Below, piece by piece: positions 1 through 8,216 of a DNA stretch of 64,000 nt. Each line of letters opens with the position of its first letter. Within the stretch, counting starts at the first letter, position 1. The notes below the pieces were generated by a model. It made no database searches. It saw only the letters and a program-made list of their open reading frames with translations, and was not told where the DNA came from. Position numbers and translations under genes: made by a program. Source of the DNA: CAWACP01 sp963832965 (GTDB lineage Bacteria > Acidobacteriota > Terriglobia > Bryobacterales > Bryobacteraceae); assembly GCA_963832965.1 (NCBI GenBank), contig CAWHVW010000005.1, positions 186,001 to 250,000 on the forward strand, in the 5' to 3' direction.

Positions 1-229
1 CGTTGTCCAGCAGCGTGAAGTCTTCTTTGCGCAGGTCTGTCACCACATGTCCGTCGGCGTCGCGCACCACCACCGGCACCATCACTTCGTTTACACCGGA
101 CTTGAACGTGGGGGTGTCATCGCCGGACGGCGCCGCCACCTGCCCCGCGATCAGTAAGAAAGAAACCGCTGGAAGGAGAAGAGCGGCCTTCGCGCTGGCG
201 CTCCGAAAAAGATTGCCGCGAGAGTCCAT
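1..229 (-). CDS. VWFA-related acidobacterial secreted protein, N-terminal part
   Basis: Only the first 76 or so codons lie in the window; the gene reads leftward off position 1. The ATG at 229-227 is followed by a signal-peptide-like stretch (basic start, then ALLLPAVSFLLIAG), a short linker and FKSGVNEVMVPVVVRDADG, then HVVTDLRKEDFTLLDN. The pattern of a beta-strand with VPVVVRD and a later LRKEDFTLLDNG is the N-terminal signature of the VWFA-related family (TIGR03436) that is greatly expanded in Acidobacteria. Function is unknown; the family is predicted to be exported. The von Willebrand A domain itself would lie outside the window, so the call rests on the N-terminus alone. Confidence 0.75.
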   Translation of the reverse strand, partial: MDSRGNLFRSASAKAALLLPAVSFLLIAGQVAAPSGDDTPTFKSGVNEVMVPVVVRDADGHVVTDLRKEDFTLLDN

Positions 230-307
230 GTTTGCCTCTCCTGCACTTGACTTGGACACCTGCCACCCGAGAGACGCACCGGGAACCCTCTTATGGTACA
301 GCCTGAC

Positions 308-2146
308 TCACGGCAGAATGGGCAGCCCAGGCACGATCACCTCGGCGGCGAAATGGGCTCTTAAGCGCCGGGTGGCGGCACGGCCCACAACCTTTACGAG
401 TTCCTCTTCGCCGGCCAGCCGCACCCGCTCCGAGCTGCCGAAATGGCGCAGCAGCTTGTTCAGGGTTTTTTCGCCAACGCCGGGCACGTCCTCCAGTTCG
501 GAGGTCAACCGCGCCGCGTTGCGCCGCGTGCGGTGGAATGTCACGGCGAACCGGTGGGCCTCATCGCGCACGGTCTGGATCAGGTGGAGTACCGGCGAGT
601 GATGATCCAACCGCACTGGCTCGTCCTCGCGGCCCAGAACGAATACCAGTTCCTCGCGCTTGGCTATCGCCGCCAGCGGCTGGTTGATGATTCCCAGCCC
701 TTCGAGCGATTCGGCCGCCGCGTGAAGCTGTCCCAGGCCGCCGTCAATCAGGATCAGGCCGGGCATCGGCTTGCCCTCTTCTTTCAGCCGCGCATACCGG
801 CGCGACACGACCTCGCGCATGGAGGCGAAATCGTCGTTGCCCACAACGGTGCGGATGATGAATTTGCGGTAGTCCTGCTTCTTCATTCGCCCGTCTTCCC
901 ATACCACCATGCTGGCCACTTTGTCGGTGCCCTGGATGTGCGAGATGTCGAAGCACTCAATGCGCGTTGGCGGCTCGGCCAGATCGAGCGCGTCCGCCAG
1001 CGCCTCCTGAATCGCTTTGGACCCCGGCCGCAGCACCCGAAAGCGCTGCATGAAGCTGTGCCGCGCGTTGGTTTCCACCAGCGCCAGCATGGCCTTCTTC
1101 TGCCCGCGTTGCGGCGTGTGGATCTCCACCTTGCGGCCGCGGCGCTCCCCCAGATATTCTTCCAGCGGCTCGCGATCCTCGAAGTCCACGGGTACGTGAA
1201 TCAGCGCGGGGATGTACTGCTGGCCGATGTAGACCTGTTTCAACAGCGAAGAGAACAGCTCAGCCGGATCGAGCGACGCCTGATCCTCCCAGAAAAACTC
1301 CCGCCGGTCGACGATCTTTCCCGCGCGCAGGTGAAATAGATTCACGGACACCAGAGGCGGCTCGGCGTAGAACGAGAAGATATCGGTGTCGTCGCCGCCG
1401 GCGGCGGCCATCTTCTGCTTCTGATCCTGTTCTTCCACGGTCGTGATCAGATCCCGCAACGCCGCCGCCTGCTCGAACTCGTCGTGGTCCGACGCGGCCT
1501 GCATGCGCGTCCGCAGATCACCAGCCAGGTCCTTCAGATGCCCTTCGAGGAACAGCTTCACATCCTGCACGGCGCGGGCGTAGGTTGGGTCCGTGGTCAG
1601 CCCCGTAACGCACGGGCCCTGGCAGCGGTGGATGTGATATTCGAGGCAGGGATGCGTGTGCGCGCGGGAAAAGTCGACACGGCAGGAGGGCACCTTGAAG
1701 TGCCCGTGAATGAAGTGAACCAAACGGTGCGCCAGGTTTGCCGGGAAATACGGGCCGAAGTACGTTGCGCCATCCTTGAGCAAACGGCGCGTCACGTACA
1801 CACGCGGGTACTTCTCACTGGTGAGCTTGATATACGGGTAGGTTTTGTCGTCGCGAAGAAGGATGTTGAAGCGCGGCTTGTACTGCTTGATCAGGTTGTT
1901 CTCAAGCGCCAGCGCCTCCTTCTCGTTGTCCACCAGGATGTAGTCGACGTCGGTAGCCTCGGAGATGAGGCTCCCCGTTTTGGCGTCGGCCAGCCGCTCC
2001 TCCACAAAGTAACTGCGGACGCGGTTGCGCAGGCTCTTCGCCTTTCCGACGTAGATGACCGTGCCGTGGACGTCTTTGTAAAGATAGACTCCGGGGAGGG
2101 CGGGCAACTGCGCGGCTTTTTCTTTCAGTGCGGGCCGCAGTTCCAT
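308..2146 (-). CDS. uvrC: Excinuclease ABC subunit C (UvrC)
   Basis: UvrC makes both incisions around a DNA lesion held by UvrA/UvrB in nucleotide excision repair. The 612-residue product has the usual order: GIY-YIG nuclease at the start (LPGVYLYKDVHGTVIYVGK), a UVR helix pair around residues 205-240 that contacts UvrB, the RNase H-like second nuclease (RIECFDISHIQGT and LILIDGGLGQL) and a C-terminal helix-hairpin-helix pair (VPGVGEKTLNKLL). Length matches the family. The frame is open to 2254, but the start at 2146 (MELRPALKEKAAQLP) fits homologues and avoids overlap with the divergent TPR gene only 20 bases away. Confidence 0.97.
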   Translation of the reverse strand: MELRPALKEKAAQLPALPGVYLYKDVHGTVIYVGKAKSLRNRVRSYFVEERLADAKTGSLISEATDVDYILVDNEKEALALENNLIKQYKPRFNILLRDDKTYPYIKLTSEKYPRVYVTRRLLKDGATYFGPYFPANLAHRLVHFIHGHFKVPSCRVDFSRAHTHPCLEYHIHRCQGPCVTGLTTDPTYARAVQDVKLFLEGHLKDLAGDLRTRMQAASDHDEFEQAAALRDLITTVEEQDQKQKMAAAGGDDTDIFSFYAEPPLVSVNLFHLRAGKIVDRREFFWEDQASLDPAELFSSLLKQVYIGQQYIPALIHVPVDFEDREPLEEYLGERRGRKVEIHTPQRGQKKAMLALVETNARHSFMQRFRVLRPGSKAIQEALADALDLAEPPTRIECFDISHIQGTDKVASMVVWEDGRMKKQDYRKFIIRTVVGNDDFASMREVVSRRYARLKEEGKPMPGLILIDGGLGQLHAAAESLEGLGIINQPLAAIAKREELVFVLGREDEPVRLDHHSPVLHLIQTVRDEAHRFAVTFHRTRRNAARLTSELEDVPGVGEKTLNKLLRHFGSSERVRLAGEEELVKVVGRAATRRLRAHFAAEVIVPGLPILP

Positions 2147-2166
2147 CGCGAAGTTATAATCTAATT

Positions 2167-2613
2167 GTGACACGAGCGTTCCTGCCAGCGATCTTGTTGC
2201 CGCTTTTGCTGTTGCCGGGGAGAGCGCAGGACAAAACGGACTCCGCCGCGCCACCGCCCGCCGATCAGCCGAAATATCAGGAACCCGTCGAAGAGGACAC
2301 TGCCGAGAACCCCAAGCCGAAGGTCTACGCTTTTAATCCGATTCAGGCGCAGAAGGAGCTGAGTGTAGGCAATTACTATTTCAAACAGGGCAAGTTCCAT
2401 TCCGCGCAGCTTCGGTTCGAAGAGGCTACGAAGTGGAACCCGGGGTTCGCCGAGGCGTGGCTGCGCCTCGGCGAGGCTGATGAAAAACAGAACGACGCCG
2501 ACGCCATGCGTAAAGCCTTCGAGAAGTATCTGGAGCTGGATCCGAAGTCGAAGGCCGCTGATTCGGTGCGGAAAAAGCTGGCCACCACGAACGCCTCAGC
2601 GAAGAAACCGTAA
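2167..2613 (+). CDS. Secreted TPR-repeat protein
   Basis: A 148-residue protein with an N-terminal signal peptide (AFLPAILLPLLLLPGRAQ), a Pro/Glu-rich linker and two tetratricopeptide repeats between roughly residues 55 and 130 (ELSVGNYYFKQGKFHSAQLR and AEAWLRLGEADEKQNDADAM). Such small TPR proteins usually act as periplasmic scaffolds; the partner is not evident. The GTG at 2167 is chosen because it puts the hydrophobic core close to the N-terminus. An ATG at 2128 in the same frame would overlap uvrC, so the start is uncertain. The gene diverges from uvrC and its end overlaps the oppositely oriented TIR gene by 18 bases. Confidence 0.7.
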   Translation: MTRAFLPAILLPLLLLPGRAQDKTDSAAPPPADQPKYQEPVEEDTAENPKPKVYAFNPIQAQKELSVGNYYFKQGKFHSAQLRFEEATKWNPGFAEAWLRLGEADEKQNDADAMRKAFEKYLELDPKSKAADSVRKKLATTNASAKKP

Positions 2614-3189
2614 GCGCCGTCCGTTGCGCCTGCGCGCTTCCGCCGTCAGCACCGCCAGCAGGCGCTTGACGCCCGCATCCCAATCCGGAAACAGGTCCAC
2701 GTAGTGAAGGTGCCGGGACACGCTGGATGGCACGGCACATTCTTCGAGGCGTACCGGGATGAAGAAGATGTCGTCCAGCGGCGTTTGCCTGGCGCACTCG
2801 AGGGCGAAACGCAACTCGCTTTGAAACGACCCGCGCTTGACCACCGCGCGCGTGGAGAAGCAACAGACAAAGAAATCGCTGGTGTGAATCGCCGTTTCGA
2901 TCGCGCGCGGCCAGTTCTGCCCCGGCAGAAGTTTGGTCTTGTCGAACCACGGGTCGAAGCGTCTGGCGGCGAGGGCGGTGTACAGCCGGCGCACTGGAAC
3001 TGTGTCCTCGTCCACGTACGCCAGAAAAACCCGTGGACGGTTTTTCGGGATGAAGCGAAGTCCGCTGCGTCCGTTGGGCAGGAAGGTTCCCAGGCCGTCG
3101 ATCTCTACGCGCGCCCCCTCGGCCAGGCATTCACTAACGATTCGCGCGAGGCGGTCGGTTGTTGCCGCGCGACGCCGGCGCGGGCGCAT
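2596..3189 (-). CDS. HU-like domain fused to a TIR domain
   Basis: The 197-residue protein has two parts. Residues 12-50 resemble the second half of an HU/IHF subunit, including the family's GLGTF turn (ARVEIDGLGTF). Residues 53-190 form a TIR domain of the bacterial TIR_2 type: the first strand is VFLAYVDEDT, followed by FDPWFDKTKLLPGQNW, SDFFVCCFSTRAV and KRGSFQSELRFAL. Glu125 in the SEL motif lies where TIR NADases carry the catalytic glutamate. Bacterial TIR domains commonly hydrolyse NAD+ or make cyclic ADP-ribose signals, often in phage defence. Activity here is inferred, not shown. The start ATG overlaps the stop of the upstream HU-like gene (TGATG/ATGA), so the two are almost certainly translated together. 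Confidence 0.85.
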   Translation of the reverse strand: MRPRRRRAATTDRLARIVSECLAEGARVEIDGLGTFLPNGRSGLRFIPKNRPRVFLAYVDEDTVPVRRLYTALAARRFDPWFDKTKLLPGQNWPRAIETAIHTSDFFVCCFSTRAVVKRGSFQSELRFALECARQTPLDDIFFIPVRLEECAVPSSVSRHLHYVDLFPDWDAGVKRLLAVLTAEARRRNGRRLRFLR

Positions 3190-3413
3190 CAGCGCTTCCC
3201 TTTGGCATTGGGTGGCCCCCCGACAGGCCCTTTGCGCTTCTTAGGAATCGGGTGCAGGATGCCCACGCCGCGCAGGCGCGCGTCGCGGCCTTTCCGGAGC
3301 TTCCTCAGGATTCCGGCCACGACGCGGTCCACCTCGTCCGCCGCCGCCCCCGGCGTAAGCTGAAGCTCGTCGGCAAGGCGGCGGGCGATCTCCTGCTTTC
3401 CGTACACGACCAC
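3189..3413 (-). CDS. Short HU-like DNA-binding protein
   Basis: A 74-residue protein whose first 50 residues match the HU/IHF helical dimerisation region (KQEIARRLADELQLTPGAAADEVDRV, given here only as the pattern K-x-E-[IL]-x(8)-[LI]) followed by ARLRGVGILHP, the position of the usual G-x-G-T-F. The remaining tail is short and rich in Lys, Arg, Pro and Gly instead of forming the long beta-arms that hold DNA in HU. It may therefore dimerise with the HU half of the downstream TIR fusion rather than act as a full nucleoid protein. That is inference. Start is a GTG; it is first in a two-gene operon with a four-base overlap. Confidence 0.75.
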   Translation of the reverse strand: MVVYGKQEIARRLADELQLTPGAAADEVDRVVAGILRKLRKGRDARLRGVGILHPIPKKRKGPVGGPPNAKGKR

Positions 3414-3689
3414 ATGCTAGCCCCATCGATGCCGGCCAGGCGTCGGCAGCGAGGGGATGCTTTCTCGCAACCATCTGTAAAAGAAAGACTTATTACTTGA
3501 GATGCCCGATCCCACGCGGCTGTGAACAGCATTCCGCAGGCGCTGCTGCGGTGGTTTCCCTACGGATTTTCCCGCAACCTCGGTTAAGCGGATTTAATGA
3601 CTCCTTAAGAGCGGGTTCATCTCCCACTGACATGATGAGAAAGAAGAAAGAGCTGCGGCTCGCTTCAGAAACACAAGGAGATCAACTAC

Positions 3690-3845
3690 ATGAAGAAGAT
3701 TATGGGCCTCATGCTCGGCCTGTCCCTGGTTCTTGGCTGCATCGCGTTCGCGGACGATGCCACCACCACCGCCTCGACCAAGACCAAGAAGACCCACCAC
3801 AAGAAGACCAAGGCCAGCAGCACCACCGCTTCCGTTACCCAGTAG
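3690..3845 (+). CDS. Tiny secreted Lys/Thr/His-rich peptide
   Basis: An ATG at 3690 sits nine bases after a strong AAGGAG ribosome-binding site (3675-3680). It opens a 51-codon frame ending in TAG at 3843. The product has a textbook signal peptide (MKKIMGLMLGLSLVLGCIAFA), a likely signal peptidase site after AFA or FADD, and a roughly 30-residue mature region of Thr, Ser, Lys and His. A Cys in LGC could instead be a lipoprotein acylation site. A hairpin terminator follows 27 bases downstream, so it appears to be a stand-alone transcript. Function is unknown. Similar short alanine/threonine/lysine-rich exported peptides occur in many Acidobacteria and Proteobacteria. Confidence 0.75.
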   Translation: MKKIMGLMLGLSLVLGCIAFADDATTTASTKTKKTHHKKTKASSTTASVTQ

Positions 3846-3871
3846 CTTTTCGTCTATCGATATTGCAGTTG

Positions 3872-3907
3872 TCGCGCACGGCGGGGTTCAGGCCCGGTCG
3901 TGCGCGA
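3872..3907 (+). terminator. Hairpin terminator after the small secreted peptide
   Basis: Perfect nine-base complementary arms (TCGCGCACG at 3872-3880 and CGTGCGCGA at 3899-3907) are followed by a T-rich tail (tttgcattt). It lies between the small peptide gene and prfB and should isolate prfB transcription. Confidence 0.65.
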
Positions 3908-3957
3908 TTTGCATTTGAGGGGGCGCCTTCGGCTCCAACTGCTAGAATGGTTTCTCA

Positions 3958-5092
3958 ATGACTCTGGAAGAACTCGAAAGAGAGTACGTTGCGCTCCGCC
4001 AGCAGGCCGACGCTGTGCGGAGCTATCTTTGACGCTCCCACCAAACGAGCCGAACTAGCCAGCACCGAGGAGCAGATCTCCGATCCCGACTTCTGGAACC
4101 AGCCCGAAAAGAGCCAGGAGATTATGCAGAGGCGGAAGCGCCTCGAAGAGGGGATCTCCCGCGAGGCTCAGGTCGCGTCACTCACCTCCGATCTCGATAC
4201 TCTGTTTGAACTGGCCCGCGAGGGCGAGGACGTTCTCGGCGACATCGAGCGGGAAATGCGCGCATTCGCGGCGCGGATTGACGAGCTGGAGACGGAAATG
4301 CTCCTCTCCGGCCCCAACGACAGGAAGAGCGCCATTCTGAATATCCATCCTGGCGCGGGTGGCACGGAAAGCCAGGACTGGGCCGAAATGCTGCTGCGCA
4401 TGTACATGCGCTGGTGTGAGCGCAAGGGCCTGAACTGCGAGCTAACGGACCGCCAGGAGGGCGAAGGCGCGGGCATCAAATCGGCCACCATCGAGGTGAA
4501 CGGCGAGAACGCCTACGGGTTGTTGCAGTCGGAAATCGGCGTTCACCGCCTGGTGCGCATCTCGCCTTTCGACGCCAACGCGCGGCGGCACACTTCATTC
4601 GCGTCGGTATTCGCGTACCCGCAGGTGGATGAAGACGTCAAAATCGAAATCAAGCCCGACGATCTGAAGATCGACGTCTTCCGGGCCAGTGGCGCGGGCG
4701 GCCAGCACGTGAACCGAACCGAATCCGCGGTGCGCTTCACGCACATTCCCACGGGCATCGTGGTGCAGTGCCAGAACGAGCGCTCCCAGCACAAGAACCG
4801 GGCCAGCGCCATGAAACAAATGAAGGCGCGGCTGTATGAGCACGAACTCGCCAAAAAGAAAGTGGAACAGGATAAGCTCGAAGACTCGAAACTGGACATC
4901 AACTTCGGGAGTCAGATTCGCAGCTACGTCCTTGCGCCGTACCGGATGGTGAAAGACCTTCGCTCGCGCCTTTCCATCGGGGATGTCGATCGCGTGCTGG
5001 AGGGTGACATTGACCCGCTGATTCATTCGTATCTGGTGTGGCGCAAGACGGGCAGGACCGCCAGTGACGGAAAAGACGACGGCATCGAGTGA
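3958..5092 (+). CDS. prfB: Peptide chain release factor 2, with programmed +1 frameshift
   Basis: RF2 recognises UGA and UAA stop codons and triggers peptide release. The gene is in two frames. An ATG at 3958 opens 24 codons (MTLEELEREYVALRQQADAV and four more) ending at TGA 4030-4032; decoding continues one base forward at GAC 4031 to 5092. The product, about 370 residues, has the RF2 tripeptide anticodon SPF (RISPFDANARRHTSF) and the catalytic GGQ motif (GAGGQHVNRTES). The slippage site TAT-CTT-TGA-C is the family standard, so low RF2 raises its own synthesis. The end overlaps the GTG of sua5 by 29 bases. Confidence 0.96.
4018..4033 (+). promoter_or_regulatory. prfB: prfB programmed frameshift site
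   Basis: The slip sequence is CTT TGA C (4027-4033), preceded by TAT and by an internal Shine-Dalgarno-like GGAG (4019-4022) three bases before the TAT-CTT pair. This matches the conserved bacterial prfB autoregulatory frameshift element. UGA is read in frame 0, and the +1 frame resumes at GAC. Confidence 0.93.
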
Positions 5093-6016
5093 CGAATCCG
5101 AAATAGCGCGCGCGGGAGCGTTGCTACGCTCCGGCCGTTTGGTGGCTTTTCCCACCGAGACGGTCTACGGTTTGGGCGCAAACGCTCTGGACGTGGCGGC
5201 CGTCGAGCGCATCTTCGCAGCCAAAGGGCGCCCGCCCACCAGCCCGCTGATTGTTCACGTCGCTTCCATTCACCTGGCGCGCTTGATCGTGGCCGAGTGG
5301 CCGGTGCGCGCCGATCTGCTCGCCCACCGTTTCTGGCCGGGGCCGCTCACGCTGGTTCTGAAGAAGCACCCCAATATCTCGGGGCGCGTTACGGCGGATC
5401 TTGACACAGTGGGCATCCGGGTTCCAGATCATCCGATGGCGCTGGCCCTCCTGCGAGCCGCCGGGGTTCCGGTGGCCGCGCCCAGCGCCAACCGGTTCGG
5501 GGGATTGTCGCCCACGCGCGCCGAGCATGTGCGCGCCAGCCTGGGCGACCGTGTGGACATGATTCTGGATGGGGGCCCCACCGACGTGGGCATTGAATCC
5601 ACCGTATTGTCTATCGCCGAAGAGCCGTTGTTGTTGCGGCCGGGGATGGTTTCGCGGGAGCAGATCGAGGCGGTGATCGGGCCGGTGCGCGTGGTGGGCG
5701 CGGCATCGGGGGGGGCGGGCACGCGTCGCCCGGCATGCATCGGCGGCACTACAGCCCGGCTACGAAGCTGCTCCTGCTGGGTACCGGCGAGACGCTGCCC
5801 TCCGGGCGAGGCGCGTACATGTTCATCACCTCGCCCCGGCCGAACAGCAGATCGGTTCCGATGCCGAACGTCGCGGAGGAGTACGCTGCCGCGCTCTACC
5901 AAACACTCTACGAACTGGACGCCGAAGGGCACGACTGGATTGCCGTCGAGCTTCCCCCGGAAGGCTCCGCGTGGATGGCGATTCGAGACCGTCTGGAACG
6001 AGCGGCGGCGCGGTAA
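5064..6016 (+). CDS. L-threonylcarbamoyladenylate synthase (Sua5/YwlC), frameshifted
   Basis: Makes threonylcarbamoyl-AMP from threonine, bicarbonate and ATP for the t6A modification of tRNAs reading ANN codons. The first frame (GTG 5064) covers the YrdC/TsaC domain, with AFPTETVYGLG, KGRPPTSPL, FWPGPLTLV and PSANRFGGLSPT. After an eight-G run (5708-5715) the rest of the protein, with the Sua5 C-terminal domain beginning at ASPGMHRRHYSPAT, continues in another frame to 6016. One extra G restores a single 317-residue protein. The gene is normally essential, so a missed base in the homopolymer is more likely than true loss; the N-terminal domain alone could also suffice. Translationally coupled to prfB. 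Confidence 0.88.
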
Positions 6017-6099
6017 CACCCCAAAATACGAATAATTTCAATTGTGATACGATGCTGGGTTCGAGCGCACCCATTGGTCCCTCAGGAGGGGACTAACCC

Positions 6100-8196
6100 A
6101 TGAAAGCGTACGAAGGAAACGATGTCAGAAATGTCGCTCTGATCGGACACGGGCATTCCGGGAAGACCTCGCTGGCGGCCGGATTGCTCTTCAGCACAGG
6201 CGCCAGCAATCGGCTGACTCGCGTTGACGAGGGCAACACGGTCACCGACAGCGATGAGGAAGAGATCAATCGCAAGCTGACCATCTCCACCGCCCTCGCC
6301 TGGGTCGAGTACAAGAAGAAAAAGATCAACCTGCTGGACACGCCCGGCTTCAACATCTTCATCAACGACACGCACGCCGCCATGGTGGCCGCCGGCGCGG
6401 TTCTGGTGATGGTGGATGGCGTGGCCGGCGTCGAAGTGCAGACGGAGAAAGTTTGGGAGTTTGCCGACGAGTTCCAACATCCACGCGCCATCATCATAAA
6501 TAAACTCGACCGCGAACGTTCCAGCTTTGACCGCGCTGTACTGAGTGTGCAGGAGGCGTTCGGGCGCGCGGCCGTGCCCATCCAATTGCCTCTGGGCGCC
6601 GAGCGCGATTTCAAGGGCGTTGTCGACCTGATCCGCATGAAGGCCTACACCTACACCGTCGACGGCGATGGCAAGGGCCGCGAGGGTGACATCCCCGCGG
6701 ATGTGGCGGAAGCCGCGCAAAAGGGCCATGAAGCGCTGGTGGAAATGATTGCCGAGGGCAACGACGCGCTGATGGAAGAGTTCTTCAACGAAGGGACGCT
6801 CCCGGTGGAGCACATCGTTGACGGCCTTCGCCTGGCGGTGAAGGAGCGCCGCATTTATCCAATGCTGTGCGCCTCCGCGCTGCACAATATCGGAGCTGAT
6901 CAGATTTTGGATTTCATCACGGAATTCTTCCCGGCGCCCACTGAGCACGAGCCCTTCGCCGCCACCCTGAACGGCGCTGAGACGGCCCGCGCCATTGGCG
7001 ACGGCGGGCCGCTTAGCGTGTTTGTGTTCAAGACGGTGGCCGACCCGTTCGCCGGGCGCGTTTCCTATTTCAAGGTGATGTCCGGCGTGTTGAAGAATGA
7101 CGCCAACGCGACCAATTCCCGCACCGGCACCACGGATCGACTCGCGCACATCGGCGTGCTGATGGGCAAAACGATTGTGCCCGTCACCGAAATCCACGCC
7201 GGCGACATCGGCGCGGTGGCCAAGCTGAAGGACACACTTACGGGCGACACGCTGGCCGACAAGTCTTCTCCGATTGTCTGGCCTCCAGTGAAGATTCCCG
7301 AGCCGTCCATTGCCTACGCGGTTTCGGCGAAGTCGCGGCAGGATGAGGATCGCATGAGCCACGCGATCGCACGAATTCTGGAAGAAGATCAGGCTCTGCG
7401 GTTCTATCGCGACCCTTCGACGCAGGAATTCCTGCTGGCGGGCAGCGGCCAGCAGCACGTGGAGATTGTGGTCAGCCGCCTGAAGAAGCGCTACGGCGTG
7501 GAAGTGGCGCTGAGCGCTCCGAAGATTCCGTATCGCGAGACCATTCGCGGGAACGCCGACGTGCAGGGCCGCCACAAGAAGCAAACCGGTGGCCACGGCC
7601 AGTTCGGCGATTGCTGGATTCGCATGGAGCCATTGACGCGCGGCGGAAAGTTCGAGTTCGCCAATGAGGTTTTCGGCGGGGCCATCCCGCGCAATTTCAT
7701 TCCCGCCGTGGAGAAGGGAATTGTAGAGGCGGCGGCGAAGGGCTATCTGGCGGGCTTTCCCGTGGTGGATTTCAAGGTGACCGTATACGACGGTTCCTAT
7801 CACGACGTCGATTCATCGGAAATGGCGTTTAAGCTGGCCGCGCGCAAGGCGTTCAAAGCGGCCATGGAGAAGGCGAAGCCGACGATTCTGGAACCGATTG
7901 TGCGCGTGGAAGTGCAGGGGCCGGTGGAGTATGCGGGCGACCTGATGGGCGACATGAATGGCCGGCGCGGCCGCATCACCGGCATGGATACGAAGGGCGC
8001 GGTGCAGATTATTCGCGCGCAGGTGCCGATGTCGGAAATGCTCAGCTATCAGAACGATCTGAATTCGATCACCCAGGGCCGGGCGACGTTCAGCATGGAG
8101 TTCGATCACTACGATTTTGTGCCGCAACTGCAGGCGGACAAGATCATCGCCGCGGCGAAGGCGGCGCGGACGGGTGAGGAGGAAGAGGAAGAGTAA
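6100..8196 (+). CDS. EF-G-like translation GTPase (EF-G2 type)
   Basis: A 698-residue GTPase with the five-domain plan of elongation factor G. The P-loop is GHGHSGKT (residues 16-23), G3 is DTPGF and G4 is NKLD; domains II-V follow, with the domain IV loop region around HKKQTGGHGQFGDCW. The P-loop differs from the AHIDAGKT of the main EF-G and is typical of the second EF-G group found in Mycobacterium, Thermus and Acidobacteria. It is also not beside rpsL-rpsG-tuf, which supports the paralogue assignment. Such proteins may act in translocation, ribosome recycling or under stress; which is not clear here. A strong AGGAGG site lies at 6083-6088. Confidence 0.88.
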   Translation: MKAYEGNDVRNVALIGHGHSGKTSLAAGLLFSTGASNRLTRVDEGNTVTDSDEEEINRKLTISTALAWVEYKKKKINLLDTPGFNIFINDTHAAMVAAGAVLVMVDGVAGVEVQTEKVWEFADEFQHPRAIIINKLDRERSSFDRAVLSVQEAFGRAAVPIQLPLGAERDFKGVVDLIRMKAYTYTVDGDGKGREGDIPADVAEAAQKGHEALVEMIAEGNDALMEEFFNEGTLPVEHIVDGLRLAVKERRIYPMLCASALHNIGADQILDFITEFFPAPTEHEPFAATLNGAETARAIGDGGPLSVFVFKTVADPFAGRVSYFKVMSGVLKNDANATNSRTGTTDRLAHIGVLMGKTIVPVTEIHAGDIGAVAKLKDTLTGDTLADKSSPIVWPPVKIPEPSIAYAVSAKSRQDEDRMSHAIARILEEDQALRFYRDPSTQEFLLAGSGQQHVEIVVSRLKKRYGVEVALSAPKIPYRETIRGNADVQGRHKKQTGGHGQFGDCWIRMEPLTRGGKFEFANEVFGGAIPRNFIPAVEKGIVEAAAKGYLAGFPVVDFKVTVYDGSYHDVDSSEMAFKLAARKAFKAAMEKAKPTILEPIVRVEVQGPVEYAGDLMGDMNGRRGRITGMDTKGAVQIIRAQVPMSEMLSYQNDLNSITQGRATFSMEFDHYDFVPQLQADKIIAAAKAARTGEEEEEE

Positions 8197-8216
8197 GGGC
8201 GATTATTCCTATTGGT

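Noticed and set aside
443..1339. Long plus-strand frames inside uvrC
   Set aside because: Antisense shadows of a gene with strong motifs; no domain, no ribosome-binding site.
6082..7803. 573-codon minus-strand frame across the EF-G-like gene
   Set aside because: Complementary to a conserved GTPase and His/Arg/Gln-rich in the way GC-rich shadows are.
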